64,000 bases of DNA from Methylococcales bacterium (GTDB taxonomy: Bacteria > Pseudomonadota > Gammaproteobacteria > Methylococcales > Methylomonadaceae). Of the stretch, positions 8,207-18,200 are shown one piece after another. Each line of letters opens with the position of its first letter. The stretch's first letter is position 1. The stretch covers positions 62,001-126,000 of the forward strand of contig JAPLRR010000083.1 in the NCBI GenBank assembly GCA_026399075.1. The letters are read 5' to 3'. Both the position numbers and the translations under genes were made by a program. The notes under the pieces were generated by a model. The model worked only from the letters and a program-made list of their open reading frames with translations, was not told the origin of the DNA and made no database searches.

Positions 8207-9313
8207 ATGAATACAATTGAAGAAATCATAGACGATTTAAAACAAGGCAAAATGGTCATTATTATGGATGATGAAGACCGCGAAAATGAAGGTGATTTGT
8301 TGATGGCGGCGGCTTTTACCCGCCCTGAAGACATAAATTTTATGGCGCGCTACGGGCGTGGCCTGATTTGTTTGACCTTAACCAGCGAGCGTTGCCAGCA
8401 ACTGCGTTTGCCGCTGATGACCAACGAAAATAAAACGGCGCATTCGACGAATTTTACCGTTTCCATTGAAGCGGCAACGGGCGTGACGACAGGCATTTCT
8501 GCCGCCGACAGGGCGCGGACTGTGCAATGTGCGGTGGCATCCAATGCCAAGGCCGACGATTTGGTGCAGCCAGGGCATATTTTTCCGTTAATGGCAAAAT
8601 CTGGCGGCGTGTTAAGCCGCGCGGGGCATACCGAAGCCGGATGTGATCTGGCGCGCTTGGCGGGTGTTGACCCGTCGGCGGTGATTGTGGAAATCCTCAA
8701 CGAAGATGGCTCTATGGCAAGACGGCCTGATTTGGAGGTGTTTGCCAAAGAACACAACCTGAAAATGGGTACTATCGCTGATTTGATCCATTACCGCATC
8801 CAACACGAAAACACCTTGGAACGTATTAGCGAGTGTGCGTTCCCTACTGAATTTGGTGATTTTCGGATGTACGCCTATCAGGACAAGAACGACAATAACC
8901 TGCATTTGGCGTTGGTGATGGGCAAAGTGTCGGGCGATGAGCCTGTGCTGGTTCGTGTCCATGCCCGCAATTTGCTGGATGATTTGTTGTCGTCCAAGCG
9001 TAATACTTACAGTATGTCGATACGCACGGCCATGCAAAAAATCGCTGAGGAAGGACGCGGCGTGTTGGTGATTGTGCGCCAAAGCGAAGACAATAAATCG
9101 TTGATAGAGCTTATCCACCGTTACCAATTGCAAGACCATGGCATAGTCGATGTCGCCAAACCAGTTGATACTAACGACGATTGGCGTATGACAGGTGCGG
9201 GTGCAAGAATCCTGGCTGATTTGGGGGTGCATAAATTAAAGGTGTTGGGTACGCAGAAAAAATATATTGGCTTGTCGGGCTTTGATTTGGAAGTCTGTGA
9301 ACATGTCGGCTAG
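8207..9313 (+). CDS. ribBA: RibB with degenerate GTP cyclohydrolase II domain (RibBX type)
   Basis: The 368-residue protein makes 3,4-dihydroxy-2-butanone 4-phosphate from ribulose 5-phosphate in riboflavin synthesis. The N-terminal half carries the RibB motifs [10 protein letters not shown] (residues 21-30) and the [10 protein letters not shown] region. The C-terminal half aligns with RibA ([25 protein letters not shown]), but where RibA has its zinc cysteines (the CxxGDxxGSxRCDCG region) this protein reads [15 protein letters not shown]. The GTP cyclohydrolase II activity is therefore probably lost, as in described RibBX fusions, and a separate RibA would be needed. First gene of the rib-nusB-thiL-pgpA run. 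No FMN riboswitch motif is visible upstream. Confidence 0.9.
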   Translation: MNTIEEIIDDLKQGKMVIIMDDEDRENEGDLLMAAAFTRPEDINFMARYGRGLICLTLTSERCQQLRLPLMTNENKTAHSTNFTVSIEAATGVTTGISAADRARTVQCAVASNAKADDLVQPGHIFPLMAKSGGVLSRAGHTEAGCDLARLAGVDPSAVIVEILNEDGSMARRPDLEVFAKEHNLKMGTIADLIHYRIQHENTLERISECAFPTEFGDFRMYAYQDKNDNNLHLALVMGKVSGDEPVLVRVHARNLLDDLLSSKRNTYSMSIRTAMQKIAEEGRGVLVIVRQSEDNKSLIELIHRYQLQDHGIVDVAKPVDTNDDWRMTGAGARILADLGVHKLKVLGTQKKYIGLSGFDLEVCEHVG

Positions 9314-9396
9314 GGCTACAGCTAAACATAAAATTTATAACCCTGATAAAATATCCCAACTTACGTAATCAGAATTTTGAGTGTAAAGAGAAAAAT

Positions 9397-9873
9397 ATGT
9401 CAAAACTAAAGACCTTTGAAGGCAACCTACTCGTCCAAGGCGGCAAATTTTGCTTAGTCGCTTCACGCTTTAACAGTTTTATCGTTGAGCAACTCGAAGC
9501 GGGGGCTATAGACGCATTGGTGCGTCATGGCGCAGATCGTGCCGACATCCATTTGGTGAAAGCGCCAGGGGCATTTGAGTTGCCTATGGTCGTACAGCGT
9601 GTTGCGGCCACCAAAAAATACGATGCCATTATTGCTTTAGGGGCGGTTATCCGTGGTGGTACGCCGCATTTTGAGTATGTTGCGGGGGAGTGTGTGAAAG
9701 GCTTGGCCAGTGTGTCTTTGCAATATGATATTCCTGTCAGCTTTGGGGTTTTGACGGTTGATAGCATAGAGCAAGCGATAGAGCGGGCAGGGACTAAAGC
9801 CGGGAATAAAGGCGCGGAAGCGGCGCTGTCGGCCATAGAAATGGTGAGTTTGTTTACTAATCTGGAAGCCTGA
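9397..9873 (+). CDS. ribH: 6,7-dimethyl-8-ribityllumazine synthase
   Basis: The 158-residue protein condenses 5-amino-6-ribitylamino-uracil with the RibB product to form lumazine. Family blocks are present: [15 protein letters not shown], the PGAFELP loop, [16 protein letters not shown], and [20 protein letters not shown]. Length is normal and the enzyme forms icosahedral or pentameric shells in the cytosol. Its stop overlaps the nusB start by one base (TGATG), so the pair is translationally coupled. It follows ribBA by 83 bp. Confidence 0.95.
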   Translation: MSKLKTFEGNLLVQGGKFCLVASRFNSFIVEQLEAGAIDALVRHGADRADIHLVKAPGAFELPMVVQRVAATKKYDAIIALGAVIRGGTPHFEYVAGECVKGLASVSLQYDIPVSFGVLTVDSIEQAIERAGTKAGNKGAEAALSAIEMVSLFTNLEA

Positions 9874-10313
9874 TGAGCCAAGCACGAACGAATGCCCGTA
9901 AAGCTGCTGTGCAGGCTTTGTACCAATGGCAAATGACTGGCCAAAGCTTAGTTGAGATTGAGCGGCAATTTTTGGAAGAAGAGCGTTTGAAAGATGCCCA
10001 AAAAAGCTACTTTACCGAGCTGTTTCACGGTGTCCCCAAAAATTTGGAAGCCATAGACGAAGCCTTGGGCGAATTTGTGGATCGTCCGGTGGGCATGATA
10101 GATCCCGTCGAAAGGGCAATTTTGCGGATAGGTGCTTTTGAATTGTTGCTACGCTTGGATATGCCTTATCGCGTGGTGTTAAATGAAGGTATTAATCTGG
10201 CCAAAGATTTTGGGGCGGACGGTAGCCATAAATATGTTAATGGCATACTGGATAAAGTGGCGCAAAAGGTTAGGGTTTTAGAAGATCGGGGACGGAAAAA
10301 AGGTGGTGGATGA
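9873..10313 (+). CDS. nusB: Transcription antitermination factor NusB
   Basis: The 146-residue all-helical protein binds boxA RNA with NusE (ribosomal protein S10) in rRNA antitermination. The N-terminal ARKAAVQALYQWQ and C-terminal LNEGINLAKDFGADGSHKYV-like blocks are typical. The ribH-nusB-thiL order is the usual one in gammaproteobacteria. It overlaps ribH by one base. Confidence 0.94.
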   Translation: MSQARTNARKAAVQALYQWQMTGQSLVEIERQFLEEERLKDAQKSYFTELFHGVPKNLEAIDEALGEFVDRPVGMIDPVERAILRIGAFELLLRLDMPYRVVLNEGINLAKDFGADGSHKYVNGILDKVAQKVRVLEDRGRKKGGG

Positions 10314-10338
10314 GGATGGGGTTTTAAGCCCTGGCCAG

Positions 10339-11268
10339 ATGGGGGAGTTTTCGCTAATTTCACGTTTTTTTAAAAATCAAGCGCTAACCAAGCCATCAAC
10401 CCATTTGGGCATAGGCGATGATTGTGCCCTGTTGTCAGTGCCGGAAGGCTTTGATTTGGCCGTGACCACAGACACGATGGTGGAAAATGTGCACTTTTTT
10501 GCAGGGGCAGATGCCAAGCAACTAGGGCACAAATTATTGGCTGTCAATTTAAGTGATCTGGCCAGTATGGGTGCCAGACCACTTTCTGTGACGCTGGCCT
10601 TGACCTTGCCCAAAGCTGATGAAAACTGGTTGGCGGCTTTTTCCCAGGGTTTATTGGGTTTGGCAGGGCGGCATTCAGTCGATTTAGTGGGTGGTGACAC
10701 TACTTGTGGCCCTTTAACCCTCACTGTGCAGGCTTTGGGTTTAGTGCCCCATGGTAAGGCGCTTAAGCGGTCGGCCGCAAAAGTCGGTGACTTTATTTAT
10801 ATGACGGGGGTTTTGGGCGATGCAGGCCTAGGTTTAAAAATTAAGCAAGGCTACCCATGCGCCTCCCCTGATCAGGCTTTACAACGCTTTAACCAACCCG
10901 ATCCCCAAGTGGATGCAGGCGTGGCATTGCTTGATGTGGCGAATGCCTGCATCGACCTGTCTGATGGCTTGGCCGGGGATTTAGGCCATATTTTGGAACA
11001 AAGCCAAGTTGGGGCCAGCCTTGTTTATGAGTCCTTGCCGCTGTCCAATGCGGTGCGCACCTATATAAATGATACTGGGGATTGGGCAATGCCGCTAACA
11101 GCGGGCGATGATTATGAGCTTTGTTTTACCGTAAGCCCCGAAAAAGCCGACCAACTTAGCATTAACTGCACAAAAATTGGTGTTATCGAAGCCGCACCGG
11201 GTTTACGCCTGTACAAGTCAGGTATTATTCAACCATTAATCACGAAAAGTTATGAGCATTTTTCTTAA
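10339..11268 (+). CDS. thiL: Thiamine-monophosphate kinase
   Basis: The 309-residue protein phosphorylates thiamine monophosphate to the active diphosphate. Motifs: GIGDDCALL near the N-terminus (metal and nucleotide binding), TDTMVENVHF, HKLLAVNLSDLASMGA, and DLSDGLAGDLGHI. I place the start at ATG 10339 because the family begins MGEF; in-frame GTG codons at 10303 and 10306 would overlap the end of nusB. It overlaps pgpA by 17 bases. Confidence 0.93.
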   Translation: MGEFSLISRFFKNQALTKPSTHLGIGDDCALLSVPEGFDLAVTTDTMVENVHFFAGADAKQLGHKLLAVNLSDLASMGARPLSVTLALTLPKADENWLAAFSQGLLGLAGRHSVDLVGGDTTCGPLTLTVQALGLVPHGKALKRSAAKVGDFIYMTGVLGDAGLGLKIKQGYPCASPDQALQRFNQPDPQVDAGVALLDVANACIDLSDGLAGDLGHILEQSQVGASLVYESLPLSNAVRTYINDTGDWAMPLTAGDDYELCFTVSPEKADQLSINCTKIGVIEAAPGLRLYKSGIIQPLITKSYEHFS

Positions 11269-11767
11269 TTCCCAGTATGGCAAAAACCAGTTGACCCCAC
11301 GGCAAATTTTGACGGATCCGGTGTTGTTTTTGGCTTTTGGGTTTGGTTCGGGTTTGGCTAAAAAAGCGCCGGGTACCTGTGGCACACTTGCCGCAATTCC
11401 GGTTTATCTGATCTTTGTCCAAGCCAATATGCTGATTTATAGCCTATTGACCATTATTGTCACTGTGGTTGGCATAAGCTTGTGCGGCATTGCGGCAGAA
11501 AAATTAGGTGAGCATGATTTTGGCGGCATTGTCTGGGATGAAATTGCAGGCTATTTAATCACCCTGTGGTTGGCCCCCTGTACATGGCAAACTGTCATCG
11601 CCGGATTTGTATTGTTCAGATTCTTTGATATTTTAAAACCGTGGCCGATCAAATGGCTAGACCAACACGTGCAAGGCGGTTTTGGCATCATGGTTGATGA
11701 TGTTTTGGCAGGGGTGTTTGCGGCGGCAGTCTTGTTGTTATTGCTAGAATGGGGTTTGTTGGGCTAA
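11252..11767 (+). CDS. pgpA: Phosphatidylglycerophosphatase A
   Basis: The 171-residue inner-membrane enzyme dephosphorylates phosphatidylglycerol phosphate. It shows FGFGSGLAKKAPGTCGTLAA at residues 29-48, the acidic WDEIAGY motif, and DILKPWPIKWLD, with several hydrophobic helices. Last gene of the rib-nusB-thiL-pgpA run, as in many gammaproteobacteria. Confidence 0.94.
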   Translation: MSIFLNSQYGKNQLTPRQILTDPVLFLAFGFGSGLAKKAPGTCGTLAAIPVYLIFVQANMLIYSLLTIIVTVVGISLCGIAAEKLGEHDFGGIVWDEIAGYLITLWLAPCTWQTVIAGFVLFRFFDILKPWPIKWLDQHVQGGFGIMVDDVLAGVFAAAVLLLLLEWGLLG

Positions 11768-12196
11768 GTGGTGGTTTTGCCCGGATTGCTTACCGGGGCA
11801 AGGGCTAGATCAGTATTTATACGAATGGTCAACTTTCGATTTTTGGCATTATAATTACAATAAAGGGCGGTTTTATTCCCCTCCTTCAAGCAATCAGAAA
11901 CGGTTGCTATTTCTAATGGGTTTGAATTGATGGGGGGAATAGCGTTGTGTAGGCCAGTCCGTAGGTCAGTGGCGTAGTACAGCTTAGAGATCGTGATTAG
12001 CTTTGCAAGAGGTTCTGCCAGATGTTTTTCAGCCAGGCCAGGCAAAAACTGGCATTAACTTTCCAACCAAGTTTGCCTTGTCCCCATTTTCTATGTAGAT
12101 GTCAGCCTATATTCTTATGATTGCATTATTCCATTGACTTTGTAAGTCAATTGGAATAACGTCCTTACAACGGGTAATTGGGAAACTTTTTAGGCT
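11768..12196. other. Intergenic stretch between pgpA and the pilus operon
   Basis: No gene is convincing here. A 93-codon minus-strand frame (11764-12045) has no recognised similarity and overlaps the pgpA stop. The one clear structure is an inverted repeat: TTATTCCATTGACT at 12126-12139 pairs with AGTCAATTGGAATAA at 12145-12159 (one bulged base), 37 bp before fimT. It could be a terminator or an operator for the pilus genes. Confidence 0.5.
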
Positions 12197-12775
12197 ATGC
12201 GTAATAATAATTCACAATATATCTCAGGTTTCACACTAGCTGAACTTATGATTATTATTTCCATTGTCGGGGGTACTCTCGCTATTGGCATACCTAGTTT
12301 TAATTCCATTATTAGCAGAACCCGTCTAACCAGTTATGCCAATGACTTGGTTACCGCATTGTATCTGGCCCGTAGTGAAGCCATAAAACGTGGGCAAGCA
12401 GTTAGCATCGAAAACACAGATGGGGATTGGTCATTAGGATGGGTGATGTATACTGATTCAAATGGGGATGAATCTTATACTGAAGGTGTTGACCCTGTGT
12501 ATCGAGTTTACAACGCTTTGCCAACATCATTTACCTTGAAGAGTACTTCGACTTACGCTGACCGTATAACCTACCAATCGTCTGGTAAAAGCGCCAACGG
12601 CAGTTTTGTTTTTTGCGATATTAGCGATGGTAATACTGTACCCGAACCCTATACTTCCAAGCTGATAATCATCAATACTGTAGGGCGTGTCCGAATGGGG
12701 CCTGATGCAGATAACGATGGGGTACCTGAGGGGGACGGTGGCGAACTCAACTCTTGCCAGTCTCCGTTTTATTAA
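12197..12775 (+). CDS. fimT: GspH/FimT-family minor pseudopilin
   Basis: The 192-residue prepilin has cleavage motif G|FTLAE with Glu5 (residues 11-16) and a hydrophobic N-terminal helix. The GspH/FimT signature follows (YANDLVTALYLARSEAIKRG). PilD would cleave and methylate it. In this family the protein primes pilus assembly, and some FimT proteins bind DNA during uptake. It opens a tight operon with pilV, pilW and pilX. Confidence 0.88.
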   Translation: MRNNNSQYISGFTLAELMIIISIVGGTLAIGIPSFNSIISRTRLTSYANDLVTALYLARSEAIKRGQAVSIENTDGDWSLGWVMYTDSNGDESYTEGVDPVYRVYNALPTSFTLKSTSTYADRITYQSSGKSANGSFVFCDISDGNTVPEPYTSKLIIINTVGRVRMGPDADNDGVPEGDGGELNSCQSPFY

Positions 12776-12788
12776 TGGCCACTCAACT

Positions 12789-13286
12789 ATGAAAAGACAT
12801 GACGGGTTTACCTTAATTGAAGTGTTAATCGCGACAGTTGTGTTGTCGGTAGGTTTACTGGGGCTGGCAGCGCTCCAAGCGTCCAGCTTAAAAAATAACC
12901 AGAGCGCCTATAACCGTAGCCAAGCGATGGAGTTGGCGGGGGATATGGCTGATAAGATGCGTGCGAATATAAGCTATGCCAAATCGGCAGGAAATTTCTA
13001 TATCTCTAAAACACCGACATCAGCAGCAGCAGTTCCTGATTGTTTGATCCCCCCCGATGGCTGTAGCCCAGCACAAATGGCCGAAAATGACTTGTTTGAG
13101 TGGAATGAGGCCGTTACAACTTCATTGCCTGCAACGTTTGGCGATACGCCTGAACCGATGTGCACAATTTCCTTGAATGGCAATGTGTTTACCATCACGA
13201 TCAAATGGACTGAAGACCGTTTTAGTGTGGCTACTGACCATGTTGAAACGGGAATTAGCACTTTTGCAATGAGCTTTCAGTTATGA
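12789..13286 (+). CDS. pilV: Type IV pilus minor pilin PilV
   Basis: The 165-residue prepilin starts at ATG 12789, chosen so that the short basic leader MKRHDG precedes the cleavage site G|FTLIEVLIA. The conserved LLGLAALQ helix and the SQAMELAGDMADKMRAN segment are typical of PilV. It overlaps pilW by four bases (ATGA), so translation is coupled. A longer frame from 12687 lies inside fimT and is rejected. Confidence 0.88.
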   Translation: MKRHDGFTLIEVLIATVVLSVGLLGLAALQASSLKNNQSAYNRSQAMELAGDMADKMRANISYAKSAGNFYISKTPTSAAAVPDCLIPPDGCSPAQMAENDLFEWNEAVTTSLPATFGDTPEPMCTISLNGNVFTITIKWTEDRFSVATDHVETGISTFAMSFQL

Positions 13287-14410
13287 AATATCGTCGTACG
13301 GGTAGTCCCCAACAAGGCATGACCTTGGTGGAGTTGTTAATTGCCATGCTCTTGGGGGTATTTTTGACTGGTGGTTTGATTCAGATTTTTGTTGGCAGTC
13401 AACAAACTTATAGGATGCAGGAAAGTTTGTCCCGGTTGCAGGAAAATGGCCGTTTTGCGATAGACTTTTTGTCACGTGACATACGTATGGCGGGTTACAG
13501 GGGGTGTTCCAGCGGCGTTTCACTAACTATAGGATTTAATCCTGGTGGTAATTATTTGTATGATTTTAGTGTTTTTATCAAGGGTTTTGAGGCAACGTCT
13601 ATTGACACCTGGTCACCAGGGGTCAATATGCCTGATATGGATGATATGACCGCCGCAGCGGGCACAATCAATTCACCGACGGGCGGCTCAGATGTGGTTA
13701 CGGTGCGTAGGGCCGATGATAAAGGGTTTGTGTTAGCCTCAAACATTACCCCCGCGGATAATCTGGGGCTGGATGCAGCGGCTTCCAGCCCAAATTTAAG
13801 TGCAGACACCGACAATTTTAAAGCGGCAGGCTTTTTAAATTCCAACGGTGTCAATAAATGTGCCACTGCGGTTATTTCTGATTGTAACGTTGCTGGCGTA
13901 GTTAGTGCGGATGTGTTCAAAATTAGTAAAATCTCTGGAACTATTCTAGAGCATAAAGTAAGTGGTTGTGCCGACCCCAATAATTCTAGCGCTTCCTTGG
14001 CCCAAGCTTACCTTCAGGGGGCCCAAGTTTACCCCATTAATACCATCACTTATTACGTTAGCCAAAACCCGGGCAACCATCCGGCTCTTTATCGTCGGAT
14101 TGGGACAAATAAAGCGGAAGAGGTGGTTGAAGGTATAGAAAGCATGGAGATTTTATACGGTGTCGATACGGAACCAGACGGGGAGGTTGATTATTATGCT
14201 AACGCCAAAGTAGTGTCAGAAGCTAATGCTGGGCTTGGTGATTGGAGCAAGGTTGTCAGTGTCCGTATTAAAGTGTTGGCGGTAACTATTGATGATAAGT
14301 TAAGGGAACAAGCCGTAGGCCTTAATTTTAATGGCATGGACATACCCGCAGACCGAAGGCAAAGACGGATTTTTAATGCCACTATAACCCTACGAAATAG
14401 GGCGCCATAA
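13283..14410 (+). CDS. pilW: Type IV pilus assembly protein PilW
   Basis: The 375-residue minor pilin has leader cleavage at QQG|MTLVELLIAM, followed by the PilW blocks LSRLQENGRFAIDFLSRDIRMAGYRGC (split here by a Phe-rich helix) and, near the end, the conserved segment VVEGIESMEILYGVD. It forms part of the tip complex that primes pilin polymerisation with PilV, PilX, FimU and PilY1. Its stop overlaps the pilX start (TAATG). Confidence 0.9.
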   Translation: MKYRRTGSPQQGMTLVELLIAMLLGVFLTGGLIQIFVGSQQTYRMQESLSRLQENGRFAIDFLSRDIRMAGYRGCSSGVSLTIGFNPGGNYLYDFSVFIKGFEATSIDTWSPGVNMPDMDDMTAAAGTINSPTGGSDVVTVRRADDKGFVLASNITPADNLGLDAAASSPNLSADTDNFKAAGFLNSNGVNKCATAVISDCNVAGVVSADVFKISKISGTILEHKVSGCADPNNSSASLAQAYLQGAQVYPINTITYYVSQNPGNHPALYRRIGTNKAEEVVEGIESMEILYGVDTEPDGEVDYYANAKVVSEANAGLGDWSKVVSVRIKVLAVTIDDKLREQAVGLNFNGMDIPADRRQRRIFNATITLRNRAP

Positions 14411-14910
14411 TGCGCAGGCAACGTATTTCTTTAGCTACGAACACAGCCCAGTCAGGCGCGGTACTGGTAATTAGCTTGATTATCTTGTTGTTGCTTTCCA
14501 TTATTGGCATTACTGCTGCCCAGCTTAATGGGCTTGAAGAAAAGATGGCGGGTAATTTACGGGACCGAAATTTGGCTTTTCAAGCGGCTGAAACCGCGTT
14601 GAGGGCTGGTGAACAAGAAATTGGCGGATTATTGCAATGCCCCATCGTTACGTCAGTGGGTGGGTTTTATGCCCATACGGATAACCCAATTATTGATGAT
14701 AGTGTCGGCAATGTTTGGGCGAGTGCATCTAAACACTACAATTATTCGGGGCCCGTATTGGCTGGCAGCACAAGCACTGCCGCCCCCAAATATATTATCC
14801 AGTGCATAACGTCGACAGCTGGTACTGAGAGCCTTTATCGAATAACGGCCCGTGGCACTGGGATCACTACGGATGCAGTGGTCATGTTACAGTCAACTTA
14901 TCAGCGATGA
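14410..14910 (+). CDS. pilX: Type IV pilus assembly protein PilX
   Basis: The 166-residue protein has the PilX N-terminal domain: a short basic leader, SGAVLVISLIILLLLSIIG as the membrane helix, then NLRDRNLAFQAAETALRAGE, which is the family's most conserved stretch. It is a minor pilin of the tip complex. Last gene before the terminator at 15180-15204. Confidence 0.9.
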   Translation: MRRQRISLATNTAQSGAVLVISLIILLLLSIIGITAAQLNGLEEKMAGNLRDRNLAFQAAETALRAGEQEIGGLLQCPIVTSVGGFYAHTDNPIIDDSVGNVWASASKHYNYSGPVLAGSTSTAAPKYIIQCITSTAGTESLYRITARGTGITTDAVVMLQSTYQR

Positions 14911-14974
14911 ATTTTTGAGTTGATATTGTCTCCCAAAGTTGTCGGCTTATTGAAGATTTTTGGGAAATTCCATA

Positions 14975-15190
14975 ATGCCAGCATTGATGCGGAAGATGAT
15001 TTGCCTATGCTGCCTTTGGCTCATATTGGCGGCTGGTTCACTGTGTATTTGTTATTTATTTTATAATAAACAATGGCTTGTGCAGGGCTTTCTGGATATG
15101 TTTTTCGAAGGGGCTAAAGCCTTTTTTAAGGATGCCAAACAAGCTATTTTTTGCGCAGGGTGCTACAATTATCCAAGTGATGGCGGGTAA
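14975..15190 (+). CDS. Doubtful small membrane protein between pilX and pilY1
   Basis: A frame of about 71 codons encodes a hydrophobic N-terminal segment (CLCCLWLILAAGSLCICYLF) and a phenylalanine-rich tail. No family is recognised. Its stop codon falls inside the terminator stem at 15180-15204, and a small GGCTAAAGCC-T6 hairpin lies within it near 15113. It may be a real small protein, a leader peptide, or spurious; start position is uncertain. Confidence 0.25.
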   Translation: MPALMRKMICLCCLWLILAAGSLCICYLFYNKQWLVQGFLDMFFEGAKAFFKDAKQAIFCAGCYNYPSDGG

Positions 15191-15204
15191 GGCCGCCATT
15201 TTTT
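15180..15204 (+). terminator. Rho-independent terminator between pilX and pilY1
   Basis: ATGGCGG pairs with CCGCCAT around a 6-nt loop, followed directly by six T. It separates the minor-pilin genes from pilY1, which would either need its own promoter or receive read-through. Confidence 0.7.
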
Positions 15205-15270
15205 CCCTTTCCATCTGCCTAACTGTCGGACTGGAAGGAATCAGGCCTATAAGGCCTTGGGAGCAGTAAA

Positions 15271-18200
15271 ATGAACACACGTAAATTTAAAAAACACCTC
15301 TTTTTTGGTTTGGTGCCGATAGCTTTGGTATTGTCTAAGGCCGTGCTTTCCGCTGAATTTGATGTGGCACAAAGCCCTTTAGCCGTACAGGATACGGCAT
15401 CACCCAATGTCATGTTGGCATTGTCCCGCGACCATCAGCTCTACAGTAAAGCCTATCCGGATACTTCCGACCTTAATAATGATGGTTTCCTTGACATAAC
15501 CTATAACAATAGCATCGATTACTATGGTTATTTCGACAGTAACCGTTGCTATACCTACAGCAGTAACCTTTTTGAACCAGCAGGTATTGCTACCGCGCAT
15601 CAATGCAGCAGCCAATGGAGCGGTAATTTCCTCAATTGGGCGACTATGACGCGTATTGATATCCTCAGAAAAGTGTTATATGGCGGCTACAGGTCTACAG
15701 ACAATGGCTATGAAGTAGACGGGGCCACCACCGTGTTGGAGCGTACAATGATACCTTACGATGCACACGCCTTTGTTAAAGTCTATTCAGATGCGGACAA
15801 AATGCTTAAATACACCCCGTATTCGAAAGCGGTGATTAGTATTTGTAACCTGACCGAGGTTTCTATTGATGGGAAATCCAGTTACCCTTCTAGGGACATT
15901 AATACTACAATTAATCCGCCGTTAATCCGGGTTGCTAGCGGCAGTGATTCCGGCAGTACCGGTTGGCCTAAATGGGCATCCCTATCTGATAGGGAATGCG
16001 AATGGGATAGGGATAATGCGCCTCGTACTAGCGATAGTCTGGCCGAACTCAAGGTAAAGGTCAAGGTTTGCGTTAACGGAAAAGAGGAAACCAATTGCAC
16101 GAGTTACGCAAACAGCAGCGATAGTAGCCAAATTACAAAAAAACCCACAGGCTTATTACAAAAATATTGGGAACGGGAAAAACCCATCAATTTTGGGTTG
16201 GTGACAGGAAGTTGGCAATATAATAAGTCAGGTGGGGTATTGCGTGCCATCGCCCAATCGGGTTCCAATGAAGTTTCACCGGACGATGGGACGTTTAGGG
16301 TTCTGGAGCCAGCTAGTGGCGGGATTATTGCCACACTTAACCGTTTTCGTATCAGCGATTACGATTTTGGTTATAAATCTTATAGTGACCATTCCAACGA
16401 ATACTTTGACTGGGGTAATCCGTTGAGTGAAATTTATCTGGAAACTTTGCGGTATCTGGCAGGAAACAATGCCGCCACTGCAAGCTTTGATGCGAACGAC
16501 TCAAGTTATTTGCCCTCAGTTATCCCCCCTTTGGCGGATGCCTATACAATGGGAAGGAAAACATGGAATACCCCTGTAACCAAAAGCAATTGGTGCGCAC
16601 AGAATTCTATTATTGCGATGTCGGCTGGCATAAATTCGTTTGATACCGATAATTTAAGCATCGATACGACATCCGAAACAAACGCCATTGGCACTATAGA
16701 AGGTATAAGCGGCAAATACCTAATTGGGGGCAACGGTAGCACTAACGATGGCCTATGCACTGGAAAATCCCTTGCTAACTTAGCTAGCGCGGAAGGCATC
16801 TGCCCTGATGGTGCCAGCCTTAAAGGTGGCTATGATATTGCTGGGTTGGCCTATTATGCAAGAACCCATGATTTTTATACGACAACGTCCGTCAATCCTT
16901 CTGATAGTGATGAGACTTATTATGAAGGGGAACAATTTATTAACACCTACGGTGTTGCACTCTCGGAAAATGCCCCCCGTTTTGAAATTCCGATTGATAA
17001 GGGGACTATCACCATTCTCCCTGCTTGCCAGTCGAAAATCAGCCATGCTTGGCACACTTGGCATTCTTGTGGCATAACCGATTTACGGGTTGAGAGCCTG
17101 ACCTATAGTGGCGCTAATTTGATTTCAGGTCGACTTATCGTTACTTGGGAAGACACTACGGCAGGCAGCGATTATGAAATGGATGGAATTGAACAGCTGG
17201 ATTTTTGTGTGGGTGCTGTCTGCACCTCACCTATTTCGGCCAATAAGGTTAAAATCACGACCTCTATACTTGACACCAGCTCAGACCGGGATATGAGATT
17301 TGGCTATACCATTGCTGGCAGTGACAGTGATGGGCCTAAATTCCCAGTTTGCCACGGTTATGATCATTGCAGTGCTACCGATGATAGCCCGCCAAGCTAT
17401 ACGGCTTCTGGTAACGCCACATTACTGCAAAGCCCGCTGTGGTACGCGGCAAAATATGGTGGTTTTAATACCGTAGACAAAAATAATCTGCAAAATCCCC
17501 AATACCAATCTTGGGACGATGATGAAAATGGCGTCCCCGATGCGTTTTTTAAGGCAACTAACCCCATTTTATTGGAAGGGATGCTAGATGCCGCCTTGAA
17601 TACCGTGGCGGAAAAACTGTCGTCTTCAACTTCAGTGGTCGCCAATTCAACCTCAACCAATTCGACTCGTGCCGACGCTTCTTTAGCACTGTTTCATGCA
17701 AGGTTTAGTCCTGCGGTATGGACAGGGCAATTGTTGGCCTATCCCATAGATAGCTCTGATGGCACAATTGCCTCTATAGAATCATGGGATGCCGGAGATA
17801 TGGTGACCAGCCAAGGTACGAACCGTTCTATTTTCAGTTATAACGGGGGCGGGGTTGTTTTTAATTATGCCAATCTTAGCAACGACCAAAAAGCTTTAAT
17901 AACTGAAAACCAATTGGACTATATCAAAGGCGACACATCCAATGAAAAACCTGTTGGTACATTTAGGACGAGGATGGGTTTATTGGGCGATATTGTAAAC
18001 TCCACGCCGAAGTTAATTACTAGCCTGAGCCAAGGATATGATAGCCTTCCTGCCCCTGCTGGCACCGACTATTTAAAATACATCACCAGCCCCGCTTTTA
18101 TGGCGAGGGCACCAATGTTGGCGGTTGGGGCCAACGACGGTATGTTGCATGTTTTTAACGCGTCTTTGGGCACCGCTGATAGCGGTAAGGAGATTATGGC

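Noticed and set aside
11764-12045. 93-codon minus-strand frame after pgpA
   Set aside because: No ribosome site or recognised similarity, and it overlaps the pgpA stop; treated as noncoding.
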